Source: Spirochaetales bacterium UBA1265 (GTDB lineage: Bacteria > Spirochaetota > Spirochaetia > Sphaerochaetales > Sphaerochaetaceae). Taken from it: a DNA stretch of 19,771 nt. Below the pieces are notes generated by a model. It saw nothing but the letters and a program-made list of their open reading frames with translations, was not told where the DNA came from and did no database searches. The stretch spans positions 1-19,771 of the forward strand of contig DBVL01000125.1 of assembly GCA_002308475.1 (NCBI GenBank). Direction: 5' to 3'. Position numbers and translations under genes: made by a program. This document shows positions 13,956-19,771 of this stretch, piece by piece (the first letter of the stretch is position 1; each line of letters begins with the position of its first letter).

Positions 13956-14475
13956 CGTCAAACCTCCCTTCCGTAATTCTTTCAAACTCATAGATGTTTT
14001 CATTAATGTTAGCAGAAAAACCTTCGGCTGTAATTGTGTTTTTGCCTTCAAAAACCACAGAAACCAGCCCGTCTGAGGTAATGGATTTGTCAGAGTCATT
14101 CCAGATCACTTCTGTGGCGGAGATTTTCACATCTTTCTCACTGTTGAGGATCTCAACGGAGCCGCTAAGGTGTATTTTCTGTTCGTCAAAGGACTTTCCG
14201 CTATCACATGTGCCGGAAATCTTCCCATCCTCCTGGGTAAAGCTCAGTCCTTCAAAATAGACCTCTGAAGAGCTGTTGTAAACGGTTATCTTGTCTGCTG
14301 TGATGATAAGGGGACTGTTGTCCGGGCGTCCGAAAACATAGGTGGCCTTTTCCAGAACCATGTCCGGAAGCACTCCTTCTGCCCTTATTATCTGAGCTTC
14401 CGCCTTCCTGCATGAGGAAACGGTGAGCAGAAGAACAATGAGAAACAGCGTAGCAAACAGAGTTTTTCTATGCAT
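13948..14475 (-). CDS. lptC: LptC-like protein, probable lipoprotein
   Basis: Predicted envelope component that passes LPS from LptB2FG to LptA. It has 175 residues. It begins with His-Arg-Lys, a hydrophobic segment and a lipobox Val-Ser-Ser-Cys with Cys22, so it is predicted to be lipid-anchored rather than held by a transmembrane helix as in E. coli. The rest is an LptC/OstA-type repeat of beta strands (ITADKITVYNSSSEVYFEGL, KISATEVIWN, ENTITAEGF-like). It heads lptC-lptA-lptB-rpoN and overlaps lptA by 8 nt. No Shine-Dalgarno precedes the ATG; a -10 element lies 11 nt or less upstream. Position and architecture support the call; direct similarity is weak. Confidence 0.8.
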   Translation of the reverse strand: MHRKTLFATLFLIVLLLTVSSCRKAEAQIIRAEGVLPDMVLEKATYVFGRPDNSPLIITADKITVYNSSSEVYFEGLSFTQEDGKISGTCDSGKSFDEQKIHLSGSVEILNSEKDVKISATEVIWNDSDKSITSDGLVSVVFEGKNTITAEGFSANINENIYEFERITEGRFDGE

Positions 14476-14486
14476 GAGACCAGTCT

Positions 14487-14514
14487 ATACTAAATGGCTT
14501 CTATTGCAAAGCAA
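14487..14514 (-). promoter_or_regulatory. Promoter of lptC-lptA-lptB-rpoN
   Basis: On the minus strand TTGCTT (14514-14509), a 16-nt spacer and TAGTAT (14492-14487), then 11 nt to the lptC ATG; a shifted -10, TATAGA (14489-14484), is an alternative with 8 nt to the ATG. Either predicts a leader of only a few nucleotides. The -35 shares the TTGC-AAA-GCAA palindrome (14504-14514) with the opposing promoter. Confidence 0.5.
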
Positions 14515-14531
14515 GTGAAATAAAGTTAAAT
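14504..14531 (+). promoter_or_regulatory. Promoter of the ymdB-like gene
   Basis: TTGCAA (14504-14509), a 16-nt spacer and TTAAAT (14526-14531), then 10 nt to the ATG at 14542. No Shine-Dalgarno is present, so the mRNA is predicted to have almost no leader. The -35 is one arm of the TTGC-AAA-GCAA palindrome whose other arm is the lptC -35. Confidence 0.45.
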
Positions 14532-14541
14532 TCTCTTATGT

Positions 14542-15369
14542 ATGAGAGTACTTTTCCTTGGAGAGATAGTCGGGCGTTGCGGAATTGGTGTAATCAAGAA
14601 CACCATTAAAAAACTGCGCGCTTCTGATACTGAAAAATTCGGCAAGCTTGATTTTGTTCTTGCAAACGCAGAGGGTGCCACCGGTGGCTATGGTTGTGGT
14701 CTGAACAATGCCCTCTCTCTGCACCATATGGGAATAGATGTCCTTACCCTTGGCGAGAAAGCCTTCTACAAGTTGGACATGGTTGAGGGGATTTCCAAAC
14801 ACGACAGGATTCTCAGGCCTGCAAACTATCCCGAAGAGGCTCCAGGACGGGGTGTGCGTCACTACAGTACCGGCAGTGGAAACAGAGTCTGCGTCATAAA
14901 CATACTTGGGATGATGGGGTTTCAGAATCCACATCTGAACAATCCTTTCCTGTTTATAGAGAATCTTGTCAACAAAGCTCTGGAGGAAACTCCATTGGTT
15001 TTTGTTGTCTTCCACGCCCAGGCTACAGCTGAAAAGCTTGCCATGGCACATCTTCTGAAGGGAAAGGCTAGTGCGGTTGTCTGTACCCACACGAAAATAC
15101 TTACCTCGGACGCCTGTATACTCGGAGACAAGACTGCTTATATCTCGGATCTGGGGCGTTGTGGCTCTGCCATGAGTGTAGGAGGTTTTGAACCTTCCTA
15201 TGAGATAAGCAAGTACAGAACCGGAGTTAACAACCGTGCACATGAGACATGGGAAAGCCCAGAGCTTCAGGGTCTGTTCTGTGATTTTGATCCCCTTACA
15301 GGAAAAGCCCTGAGTGTTGAGACTGTAAGAATTCCTGTGGAATTGACTCCTCTGAAGCAGACATATTGA
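14542..15369 (+). CDS. ymdB: YmdB-family (TIGR00282) metallophosphoesterase homologue with degenerate metal site
   Basis: A 275-residue protein aligning end to end with YmdB, the B. subtilis 2',3'-cyclic nucleotide phosphodiesterase. Conserved landmarks are RPANYPEEAPGRG (residues 92-104), FHAQATAEK (157-165) and the C-terminal AYISDLG. Most metal ligands are changed, however. The family GD-V-G is GEIVG (Glu8). NGEN reads NAEG (Glu44 kept, Gly45 for Asn). GNH is GEK (Glu72, Lys73). GTHTH is CTHTK (His183 kept, Lys185 for His). His158 is kept. Judged from memory of the B. subtilis sequence, five of eight ligands are replaced, so the two-metal site is probably absent. The frame is intact with no sign of decay, suggesting a selected non-catalytic or altered function. 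It is a single gene, divergent from lptC, with no ribosome binding site and no RNase Y gene nearby. Confidence 0.88.
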   Translation: MRVLFLGEIVGRCGIGVIKNTIKKLRASDTEKFGKLDFVLANAEGATGGYGCGLNNALSLHHMGIDVLTLGEKAFYKLDMVEGISKHDRILRPANYPEEAPGRGVRHYSTGSGNRVCVINILGMMGFQNPHLNNPFLFIENLVNKALEETPLVFVVFHAQATAEKLAMAHLLKGKASAVVCTHTKILTSDACILGDKTAYISDLGRCGSAMSVGGFEPSYEISKYRTGVNNRAHETWESPELQGLFCDFDPLTGKALSVETVRIPVELTPLKQTY

Positions 15370-15385
15370 TGCTCCGGATAGGCAG

Positions 15386-16516
15386 TCAGTATGAAGACTT
15401 GAGTTTTACATCACACTCCTGAAGAAGAGCTCTTATTTCAAGATGCTGAGGGCAGATGGCCTCACACTTTCCGCATTTTATGCATTCAGAGGCGGAGTGG
15501 CCTTCCTTCTTGATTATCCTGTAGTAGTAAACACTGTTCCAGTCATTGAAAAGCATATTGTTGTTCCTGCAGGAGAAAATCTCAGGAATAGGAATCTGTT
15601 TGGGACAGCCGGATGTGCAGTAGCTGCATGCGGTACAGGGTATGACATCTTTTCCACGGAGAGTCTGGGCAACCCTGAACAGCTCTGTCTTTTCCTCTTC
15701 GGTCACTTCCCTGTAGTTCTTCATGGTTCTCACATTGTCTTCCATCATGTCCATGTTTCCCATACCTGAAAGAACGGCAATTACGTTCTTGAGGGAAGCG
15801 GCAAACCTCAGTCCATAACCTGCGTTGCTGTAGTTCTCTCCAGTTTTCTCTCTAAGACTGTCCAGTATCTTCTGACCTTCTTCAGGAAGCTTTACGAGAG
15901 AGCCTCCTTTCAGTGGTTCCATAATGAACACACCCTTGTTGAACTTCTCACAGACCTCATAGACCTTTCTGCTTTCAACAGAGGCACTGTCCCAGTCAAA
16001 GTAGTTGAGTTGAATCTGAACCACCTCAACCTCCGGGTGGTCTGTAAGTATTTTTTCAAGGAAAGAAGCCTTGTCATGGAAGGAGATTCCGAGGTGACGG
16101 ATCTTTCCTTCTGCCTTGAACTTCAGAGCTTCCTCATAAGCTTTGCAAGCCTGGTATTTCTCATAGTTTGTCCTGTCCTGGGCATGCATGAAGTAAAAAT
16201 CAAAGTAGGGTACACCGCAGATCTCAAGCTGGCTTTCAAAGAATGGACGGATGTCTTCATTCTTATTGAAAAACTCATCAGAGAGTTTGTCAGTAAGCAG
16301 AAAGCTCTCCCTGGGATATCTGGAAGTAAGGCACTCCCTGACTGCCGGTTCACTCAGTTTGTTCATATAGCCGTGAGCTGTATCAAAATAATTGAAACCA
16401 TTCTCCATAAAGAAGTCCACCATCTTTATGAACTCTTCATTCAAAACAGCTTTTCCCTTTCTGGGGAGCCTCATACATCCGAAACCTAGTTTTCCTTTAA
16501 TACCATAATTTTCCAT
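15386..16516 (-). CDS. Aldo/keto reductase with C-terminal 4Fe-4S ferredoxin domain
   Basis: A 376-residue oxidoreductase. Residues 1-285 form an AKR barrel with Asp45, Tyr50 (FDTAHGY), Lys77 (LTDKL) and His111 (FMHAQD), all four tetrad residues. The C-terminus adds two cysteine clusters, CTACSYCTSGCP (Cys294, 297, 300, 304) and CIKCGKCEAICP (Cys345, 348, 351, 355), each spaced for one 4Fe-4S centre. This fusion is common in anaerobes and implies electron exchange between NAD(P)H or substrate and a ferredoxin-type pool. The frame extends to 16570 only through non-start codons or weak starts. ATG 16516 is chosen because the protein then begins at the conserved GFGCMRLP region and TATAAT lies 7 nt upstream. 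The substrate is unknown. Confidence 0.93.
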   Translation of the reverse strand: MENYGIKGKLGFGCMRLPRKGKAVLNEEFIKMVDFFMENGFNYFDTAHGYMNKLSEPAVRECLTSRYPRESFLLTDKLSDEFFNKNEDIRPFFESQLEICGVPYFDFYFMHAQDRTNYEKYQACKAYEEALKFKAEGKIRHLGISFHDKASFLEKILTDHPEVEVVQIQLNYFDWDSASVESRKVYEVCEKFNKGVFIMEPLKGGSLVKLPEEGQKILDSLREKTGENYSNAGYGLRFAASLKNVIAVLSGMGNMDMMEDNVRTMKNYREVTEEEKTELFRVAQTLRGKDVIPCTACSYCTSGCPKQIPIPEIFSCRNNNMLFNDWNSVYYYRIIKKEGHSASECIKCGKCEAICPQHLEIRALLQECDVKLKSSY

Positions 16517-16523
16517 GGCGAAA

Positions 16524-16551
16524 ATTATAGCACGGAAAAACTTGACGTAAA
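16524..16551 (-). promoter_or_regulatory. Promoter of the AKR-ferredoxin gene
   Basis: On the minus strand TTTACG (16551-16546), a 16-nt spacer and a consensus TATAAT (16529-16524), with 7 nt to the ATG at 16516. Transcription is expected to begin at the start codon. No Shine-Dalgarno is present between the -10 and the ATG. The -35 overlaps the opposing promoter's -35 in a near-palindrome, CTTGACGTAAAG (16541-16552). Confidence 0.6.
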
Positions 16552-16571
16552 GCCTCCTGCGGTCGGACAAT
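16542..16571 (+). promoter_or_regulatory. Promoter of the flavodoxin-yqeC-yqeB-desulfurase operon
   Basis: TTGACG (16542-16547), an 18-nt spacer and GACAAT (16566-16571), with 6 nt to the ATG at 16578. The -35 is strong and the -10 matches 4 of 6 consensus positions. Again no Shine-Dalgarno lies before the start codon. Confidence 0.5.
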
Positions 16572-16577
16572 CAATGT

Positions 16578-17150
16578 ATGGAAAAAAAAGTACTTGTTAT
16601 TGATTGCTGTATCAGAAAGGAGAAGTCAGCAACAGCAAAGCTTCTGGCCTCCTATCTGGAAAAGCACTGCGCCCAGTGCACCATAGAAAAACTGAAACTG
16701 TATGAGATGGACCTCAGACCCATGCTTCTTGAAGATCTGGAGAAGAGGGATTCTCTTCTTCTAGCCTCCAGGTATGATGATCCGTACTTCACCCTTGCCA
16801 GACAGTTCAGGGACGCAGATATGGTTGTCTTTGCCGCCCCGTTCTGGGACATGTCTTTCCCGTCTCTTCTCAAGGTTTATGTAGAGCATATCTGTGCAAG
16901 CGGCATAACCTTTTCCTCTTCCGCGGAAGGAGGACTGCAAGGTCTGTGCCGAGCTGAGAAGTTTGTCTACATATCCACCTGCGGTGGTTATCAGAAAGGT
17001 GAGAATGAAGGAGCTCGGTACATAAGAGCCCTTGGAAAGAACCTTTTAGGCGTGAAAGAGACAGAGGAGTTCATAATAGATGGCCTGGATGTGGACCCAA
17101 CTCAGAGGGAGAGCCGTCTTCAGGCAGAAATACGGAGACTTATGGCGTGA
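16578..17150 (+). CDS. NAD(P)H-dependent flavodoxin-fold oxidoreductase (azoreductase/NQO-like)
   Basis: A 190-residue cytosolic flavoprotein of the Flavodoxin_2 type. The FMN-binding P-loop-like stretch near residue 10 (VIDCCIRKEKSATAKLL), the APFWDMSFPSLLKVYVEHI motif (residues 90-108) and the STCGG loop near residue 137 match the AzoR/MdaB group, which reduces quinones or azo compounds by two electrons. The last 4 nt overlap the yqeC start, so this gene leads the selenium/molybdenum maturation operon. Whether it serves that pathway, for example as a reductant, or only shares the promoter cannot be told. No Shine-Dalgarno is present; the start is placed by the promoter and by the canonical N-terminal beta strand. 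Confidence 0.87.
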   Translation: MEKKVLVIDCCIRKEKSATAKLLASYLEKHCAQCTIEKLKLYEMDLRPMLLEDLEKRDSLLLASRYDDPYFTLARQFRDADMVVFAAPFWDMSFPSLLKVYVEHICASGITFSSSAEGGLQGLCRAEKFVYISTCGGYQKGENEGARYIRALGKNLLGVKETEEFIIDGLDVDPTQRESRLQAEIRRLMA

Positions 17151-17908
17151 AAAGTCTCTCCGAGTACCTTGCAGGACTGTTTCCCCAAAGAGAGCATCTT
17201 TTTGTCTGTTTTACAGGCGGCGGAGGGAAAACCACAGCCCTTCAGACCTTGGGCGCTTACTTCAAAAAGAAAGGAAAGACCGTCTTACTGACAACTACAA
17301 CCAAGTTTCAGAACCCCATGACCTACGGATGGAAGGCTGACCTCTGCTTTACCAGGGCTGAGGAAATAATGGACTTTGATCCGCAAGAGTACAGGGGAAA
17401 AGGTGTGACTGTTGTTTATGGAGAGTACTTAAGTCCTGAGAAAATCTCCTCTCCAACCATGGAAAACCTTTCAAATCTCAAAGACAGGTTTGATGTGGTT
17501 CTCTGTGAAGCGGATGGTTCGAGGGGCCTGCCGTTCAAGGTTCACTCTGAAAGAGACCCTGTCATCCCGCCCTGGACGGATTTCACAATCTCAGTGGTAG
17601 GTTCTGACGGAGCGCTTGAAAATGCGGCAGAAAAAACCTTCGGAGTTGAGAATCTCAAAAACAGACCCGCTGAGGATGCTGTAGCTGACGCTGCCTACCT
17701 TTCCGTCCTTGCCGCAGAGAAAGAAGGTTTTTTCAAGGGAACGGAAGAGGGAAAGAGGGCTCTCCTGCTGAACAAAGCAGATCTTTGTTCCCAGCAGAAG
17801 GCCAATGTGTTTTTAAATGTTCAATGGCCGGCTGACTGTGCTATAATTTATGCGTCTGCCTGGCTGGACTGCATATACAGCCTCATACAGACAGGAAATT
17901 ACAGATGA
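17147..17908 (+). CDS. yqeC: Selenium cofactor biosynthesis protein YqeC
   Basis: A 253-residue P-loop protein of the YqeC family (TIGR03172), found in organisms that make selenium-dependent molybdenum hydroxylases. The Walker A motif GGGGKTT is at residues 24-30. TTTTKF follows the second strand, and the family signature CEADGSRGLPFKV with ERDPVIPPWTD spans about residues 120-144. A GTPase-like LLLNKADL lies near residue 204. The GTG start overlaps the preceding stop (GTGA) and CGGAG precedes it by 9 nt. It is followed by yqeB with an ATGA overlap. The biochemical step, thought to concern maturation of the selenium-containing cofactor, is not established. Confidence 0.92.
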   Translation: MKSLSEYLAGLFPQREHLFVCFTGGGGKTTALQTLGAYFKKKGKTVLLTTTTKFQNPMTYGWKADLCFTRAEEIMDFDPQEYRGKGVTVVYGEYLSPEKISSPTMENLSNLKDRFDVVLCEADGSRGLPFKVHSERDPVIPPWTDFTISVVGSDGALENAAEKTFGVENLKNRPAEDAVADAAYLSVLAAEKEGFFKGTEEGKRALLLNKADLCSQQKANVFLNVQWPADCAIIYASAWLDCIYSLIQTGNYR

Positions 17909-18726
17909 AAGAAATTAAAGATATAATAAGCTCCTGCCCAGTAGTAATCCGTGGAGCAGGAGATCTGGCTACGGGAGTAGCCATCAGGCTTTTCAGAAGC
18001 GGTTTTCCGGTAGTCATGCTTGAGATAGATAAGCCCACTGTCATAAGGCGCACCGTGTCCTTTGCCCAGGCTGTTTACGATGGAGAGACAGAAGTGGAAG
18101 GAGTGAGGGCCGTCTTTACTGATTTGAAATGGGCCCTCTCAGAGGCTCACAGCGGTAGCGTTGCTGTAGTATGTGACGGAGAAGCCAAGGCCATTGAAAC
18201 TCTCAAGCCTCTTATTCTCATAGATGCCATTCTTGCCAAAAAGAACCTTGGAACAAACATGCAGATGGCAGATTTTGTACTGGCCCTGGGTCCCGGATTC
18301 ACAGCAGGAGTGGACTGCCATGCGGTAATTGAAACCAAAAGAGGCCACAACCTCGGAAGAGTCATCTACAGTGGAAGCGCAGCACCGAATACCGGAATTC
18401 CCGGTCTGATTGGCGGATACGGAAAGGAGCGGGTCATGAAAAGCCCAACTTCCGGCATTTTCAGAAGCGTGGCCAGAATAGGAGATATAGTTGCAAAGGA
18501 AGCCGTCATAGCCTACGTGGGAGACTCCCCTGTCATAACAGGTATAGGAGGCAAGGTCAGGGGCATGCTTATGGACGGCCTGATTGTTCCTGAAGGCTTC
18601 AAGGTTGCAGATGTAGACCCAAGAGGCGAGGAGACCGACCACACCAGATGCTCCGACAAAGCCATGGCCATAGCAGGAGGAGCCCTGGAAGCAGTCATGC
18701 ACTTCCTCGCCGGGGGAGAGGTATGA
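17905..18726 (+). CDS. yqeB: Selenium-dependent molybdenum hydroxylase system protein YqeB (EF2563 family)
   Basis: A 273-residue protein of the YqeB/EF2563 family, a comparative-genomics marker for selenium-dependent molybdenum hydroxylases such as xanthine dehydrogenase and purine hydroxylase. It begins with a Rossmann-like VVIRGAGDLATGVAIRL (residues 12-28), and continues with LGPGFTAGVDCHAVIET (around 128-144), GLIGGYGKERV and IGDIVAKEAVIAYVG. It is related to XdhC but lacks the CxGG-type start. The ATG overlaps the yqeC stop and its own stop overlaps the next start (ATGA). Family recognition is strong; its reaction, presumably in sulfur/selenium or cofactor insertion, is unknown. Confidence 0.92.
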   Translation: MKEIKDIISSCPVVIRGAGDLATGVAIRLFRSGFPVVMLEIDKPTVIRRTVSFAQAVYDGETEVEGVRAVFTDLKWALSEAHSGSVAVVCDGEAKAIETLKPLILIDAILAKKNLGTNMQMADFVLALGPGFTAGVDCHAVIETKRGHNLGRVIYSGSAAPNTGIPGLIGGYGKERVMKSPTSGIFRSVARIGDIVAKEAVIAYVGDSPVITGIGGKVRGMLMDGLIVPEGFKVADVDPRGEETDHTRCSDKAMAIAGGALEAVMHFLAGGEV

Positions 18727-19771
18727 GGCGCATATATCTGGACAACAGTGCAACCTCTTTCCCCAAGGCTCCCGGGCTCGGCGCAGTCCTCTCTGACTAT
18801 ATAGAGGAACGCTGTGTAAACATAAACCGCACCGAAAGCTTCCTGGCCTATGAGAACTTTGAGGCCCTCTACGCTTTGAGAAGGAATCTCTGCACACTTT
18901 TCGGGTTTGAAACACCCGAGAGCATAGGCTTTACACCGAATATCACCTACGCTCTGAACTGGCTTATCAAAGGCCTTCTGGCCCCTGGCGACCACGTAGT
19001 GACAACATCTGTTGAGCACAATGCCGTCATGCGTCCTCTCCTTCAGCACTCCGTCTCTTTTTCCTTCATTCCTTCCGACAAGTCAGGCCGTAGCCTGCCT
19101 GATGAGGCAGAGTCTCTTATCAACAAAAAGACAAAGGCCTTCATTATAAACGCCGCTTCCAACGTAAGTGGAGCGGTTCAAGATGTGAAAAAGCTCTGCT
19201 CCATAGCTAAAAAACATAACCTGCTTACCATAGTGGACAGTGCCCAGGCCGCTCCGTTCATAGACATTAACATGAAGGGAATGGGTATTGATGCCCTTGC
19301 CTTCACCGGGCATAAGGGCCTTCTCGGACCTCAGGGAACCGGAGGCTTTCTTTTGAGAAAGGACCTTGCGCTGACCATAGACCCGCTTGTAAGCGGAGGA
19401 ACGGGCAGTTTCAGCCACACCATAGAGCTTCCCCCTGTACTTCCCGACAGATTAAGCCCTGGAACAGAAAACCTTGTTGGCCTTTACGGACTTTCCCATT
19501 CCGTTCAGTACGTTCTTGATAATCTTGATTCTCTGAGACAGAAGAGCCGTGAGAACACGGCCTTGCTCTGTAGCGGTCTTGAGAGAATATGTAATGACTT
19601 TAATCTCAGAATAGCCGGACCTTCCGCAGAGGAAGAGAGGACTGAAGCCATATCCCTCTTCTGTCCCGAGCCTGCGGATTTAAGTGCATACCTTCTGGAA
19701 AACTATGGAATAGAAACCAGAGCCGGCCTTCACTGCAGCCCCTGCGCCCATAAGGCCCTTGGAACCTTCCC
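18723..19771 (+). CDS. Cysteine desulfurase / selenocysteine lyase-like protein, cut by the window end
   Basis: PLP-dependent class V aminotransferase that releases sulfur or selenium from cysteine or selenocysteine. 349 residues are seen and the rest lies beyond the window. It begins with YLDNSATSFPKAP. His99 in VEHNA, Asp172 and Gln175 in DSAQA and PLP Lys198 in FTGHKGLLGPQG are present, and the reactive Cys338 lies in GLHCSPCAHKALG. This best fits the EF2568-type desulfurase (TIGR01977) encoded with YqeB, YqeC and SelD. The ATG overlaps the yqeB stop and GGGGGAG precedes it. In context it may supply selenium for the labile selenido ligand of a molybdenum hydroxylase. An ordinary NifS/SufS is less likely given the neighbours. 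Confidence 0.92.
   Translation, partial: MRRIYLDNSATSFPKAPGLGAVLSDYIEERCVNINRTESFLAYENFEALYALRRNLCTLFGFETPESIGFTPNITYALNWLIKGLLAPGDHVVTTSVEHNAVMRPLLQHSVSFSFIPSDKSGRSLPDEAESLINKKTKAFIINAASNVSGAVQDVKKLCSIAKKHNLLTIVDSAQAAPFIDINMKGMGIDALAFTGHKGLLGPQGTGGFLLRKDLALTIDPLVSGGTGSFSHTIELPPVLPDRLSPGTENLVGLYGLSHSVQYVLDNLDSLRQKSRENTALLCSGLERICNDFNLRIAGPSAEEERTEAISLFCPEPADLSAYLLENYGIETRAGLHCSPCAHKALGTF

Noticed and set aside
13956..14099. N-terminal extension of lptA into lptC
   Set aside because: The signal peptide and AAGGGAGG support the GTG at 13955; the extension is the lptC sequence read in another frame.
14536..15243. A 235-codon open frame antisense to the ymdB-like gene
   Set aside because: It covers a well-supported conserved gene, has no ribosome binding site and no recognisable domain; it is a codon-bias shadow.
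16517..16570. Longer N-terminus of the AKR-ferredoxin protein starting at 16570
   Set aside because: The added residues run through the predicted -10 TATAAT and are not AKR-like; family members begin at about the ATG at 16516.
18139..18915. A 258-codon open frame antisense to yqeB and the desulfurase
   Set aside because: It spans the overlap of two strongly recognised genes and shows no domain or start signal.

Overview
The window reads as chromosomal DNA of a diderm bacterium with moderate GC (mid-40s percent by eye). The best guess is a member of the Spirochaetota, such as a host-associated Treponema/Sphaerochaeta-type lineage. The evidence is an Lpt lipopolysaccharide-transport block with a lipoprotein-type LptC, sigma-54 and LexA, mixed with genes more typical of Firmicutes (a UmuC/YolD translesion cassette, a YmdB-family protein, a selenium-dependent molybdenum hydroxylase maturation cluster). 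This assignment is inference; there is no rRNA or other decisive marker. Genes are packed tightly, and the longest stretch without a gene is about 130 bp, just upstream of lexA. No tRNA, rRNA, CRISPR, insertion sequence or prophage feature was seen.

Layout. (1) 11-1662 (+): an aldo/keto reductase and a YhfC-type intramembrane protease. (2) 1689-4026 (+): a three-gene translesion-synthesis cassette (small unknown protein, Y-family DNA polymerase with a C-terminal clamp-binding motif, YolD-like protein) behind a promoter embedded in an 18-bp palindrome. (3) 4021-4659 (-): a chloramphenicol-acetyltransferase-like protein. (4) 4727-9088 (+): membrane protein (PF06541 type), AEC-family transporter, glycogen debranching enzyme and Nudix hydrolase, closely spaced. 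(5) 9160-9456 (+): hpf with its own promoter and a strong terminator. (6) 9588-11236 (+): lexA-holA, with a 16-bp perfect palindrome over the lexA -35 element that is a good candidate LexA box. (7) 14475-11211 (-): lptC-lptA-lptB-rpoN, all overlapping. (8) 14542-15369 (+): a YmdB-family phosphoesterase homologue that has lost most of its metal ligands. (9) 15386-16516 (-): an aldo/keto reductase with two C-terminal 4Fe-4S clusters. (10) 16578-19771+ (+): flavodoxin-fold oxidoreductase, yqeC, yqeB and a cysteine desulfurase/selenocysteine-lyase-like gene cut by the window edge. The last three are the maturation module for selenium-dependent molybdenum hydroxylases.

Two patterns run through the whole window. 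First, genes inside operons have clear Shine-Dalgarno sequences or stop/start overlaps. By contrast, seven of the nine genes that appear to begin a transcription unit have no Shine-Dalgarno sequence and carry a -10-like hexamer only 6-11 nt before the ATG, which predicts leaderless or nearly leaderless mRNAs. Only hpf and lexA have conventional leaders. Second, at the divergent junctions lptC/ymdB and AKR/flavodoxin the two opposing -35 elements sit on top of each other in a short palindrome; the CAT/PF06541 junction may be a weaker third case. The most interesting single protein is the YmdB homologue with an eroded active site.
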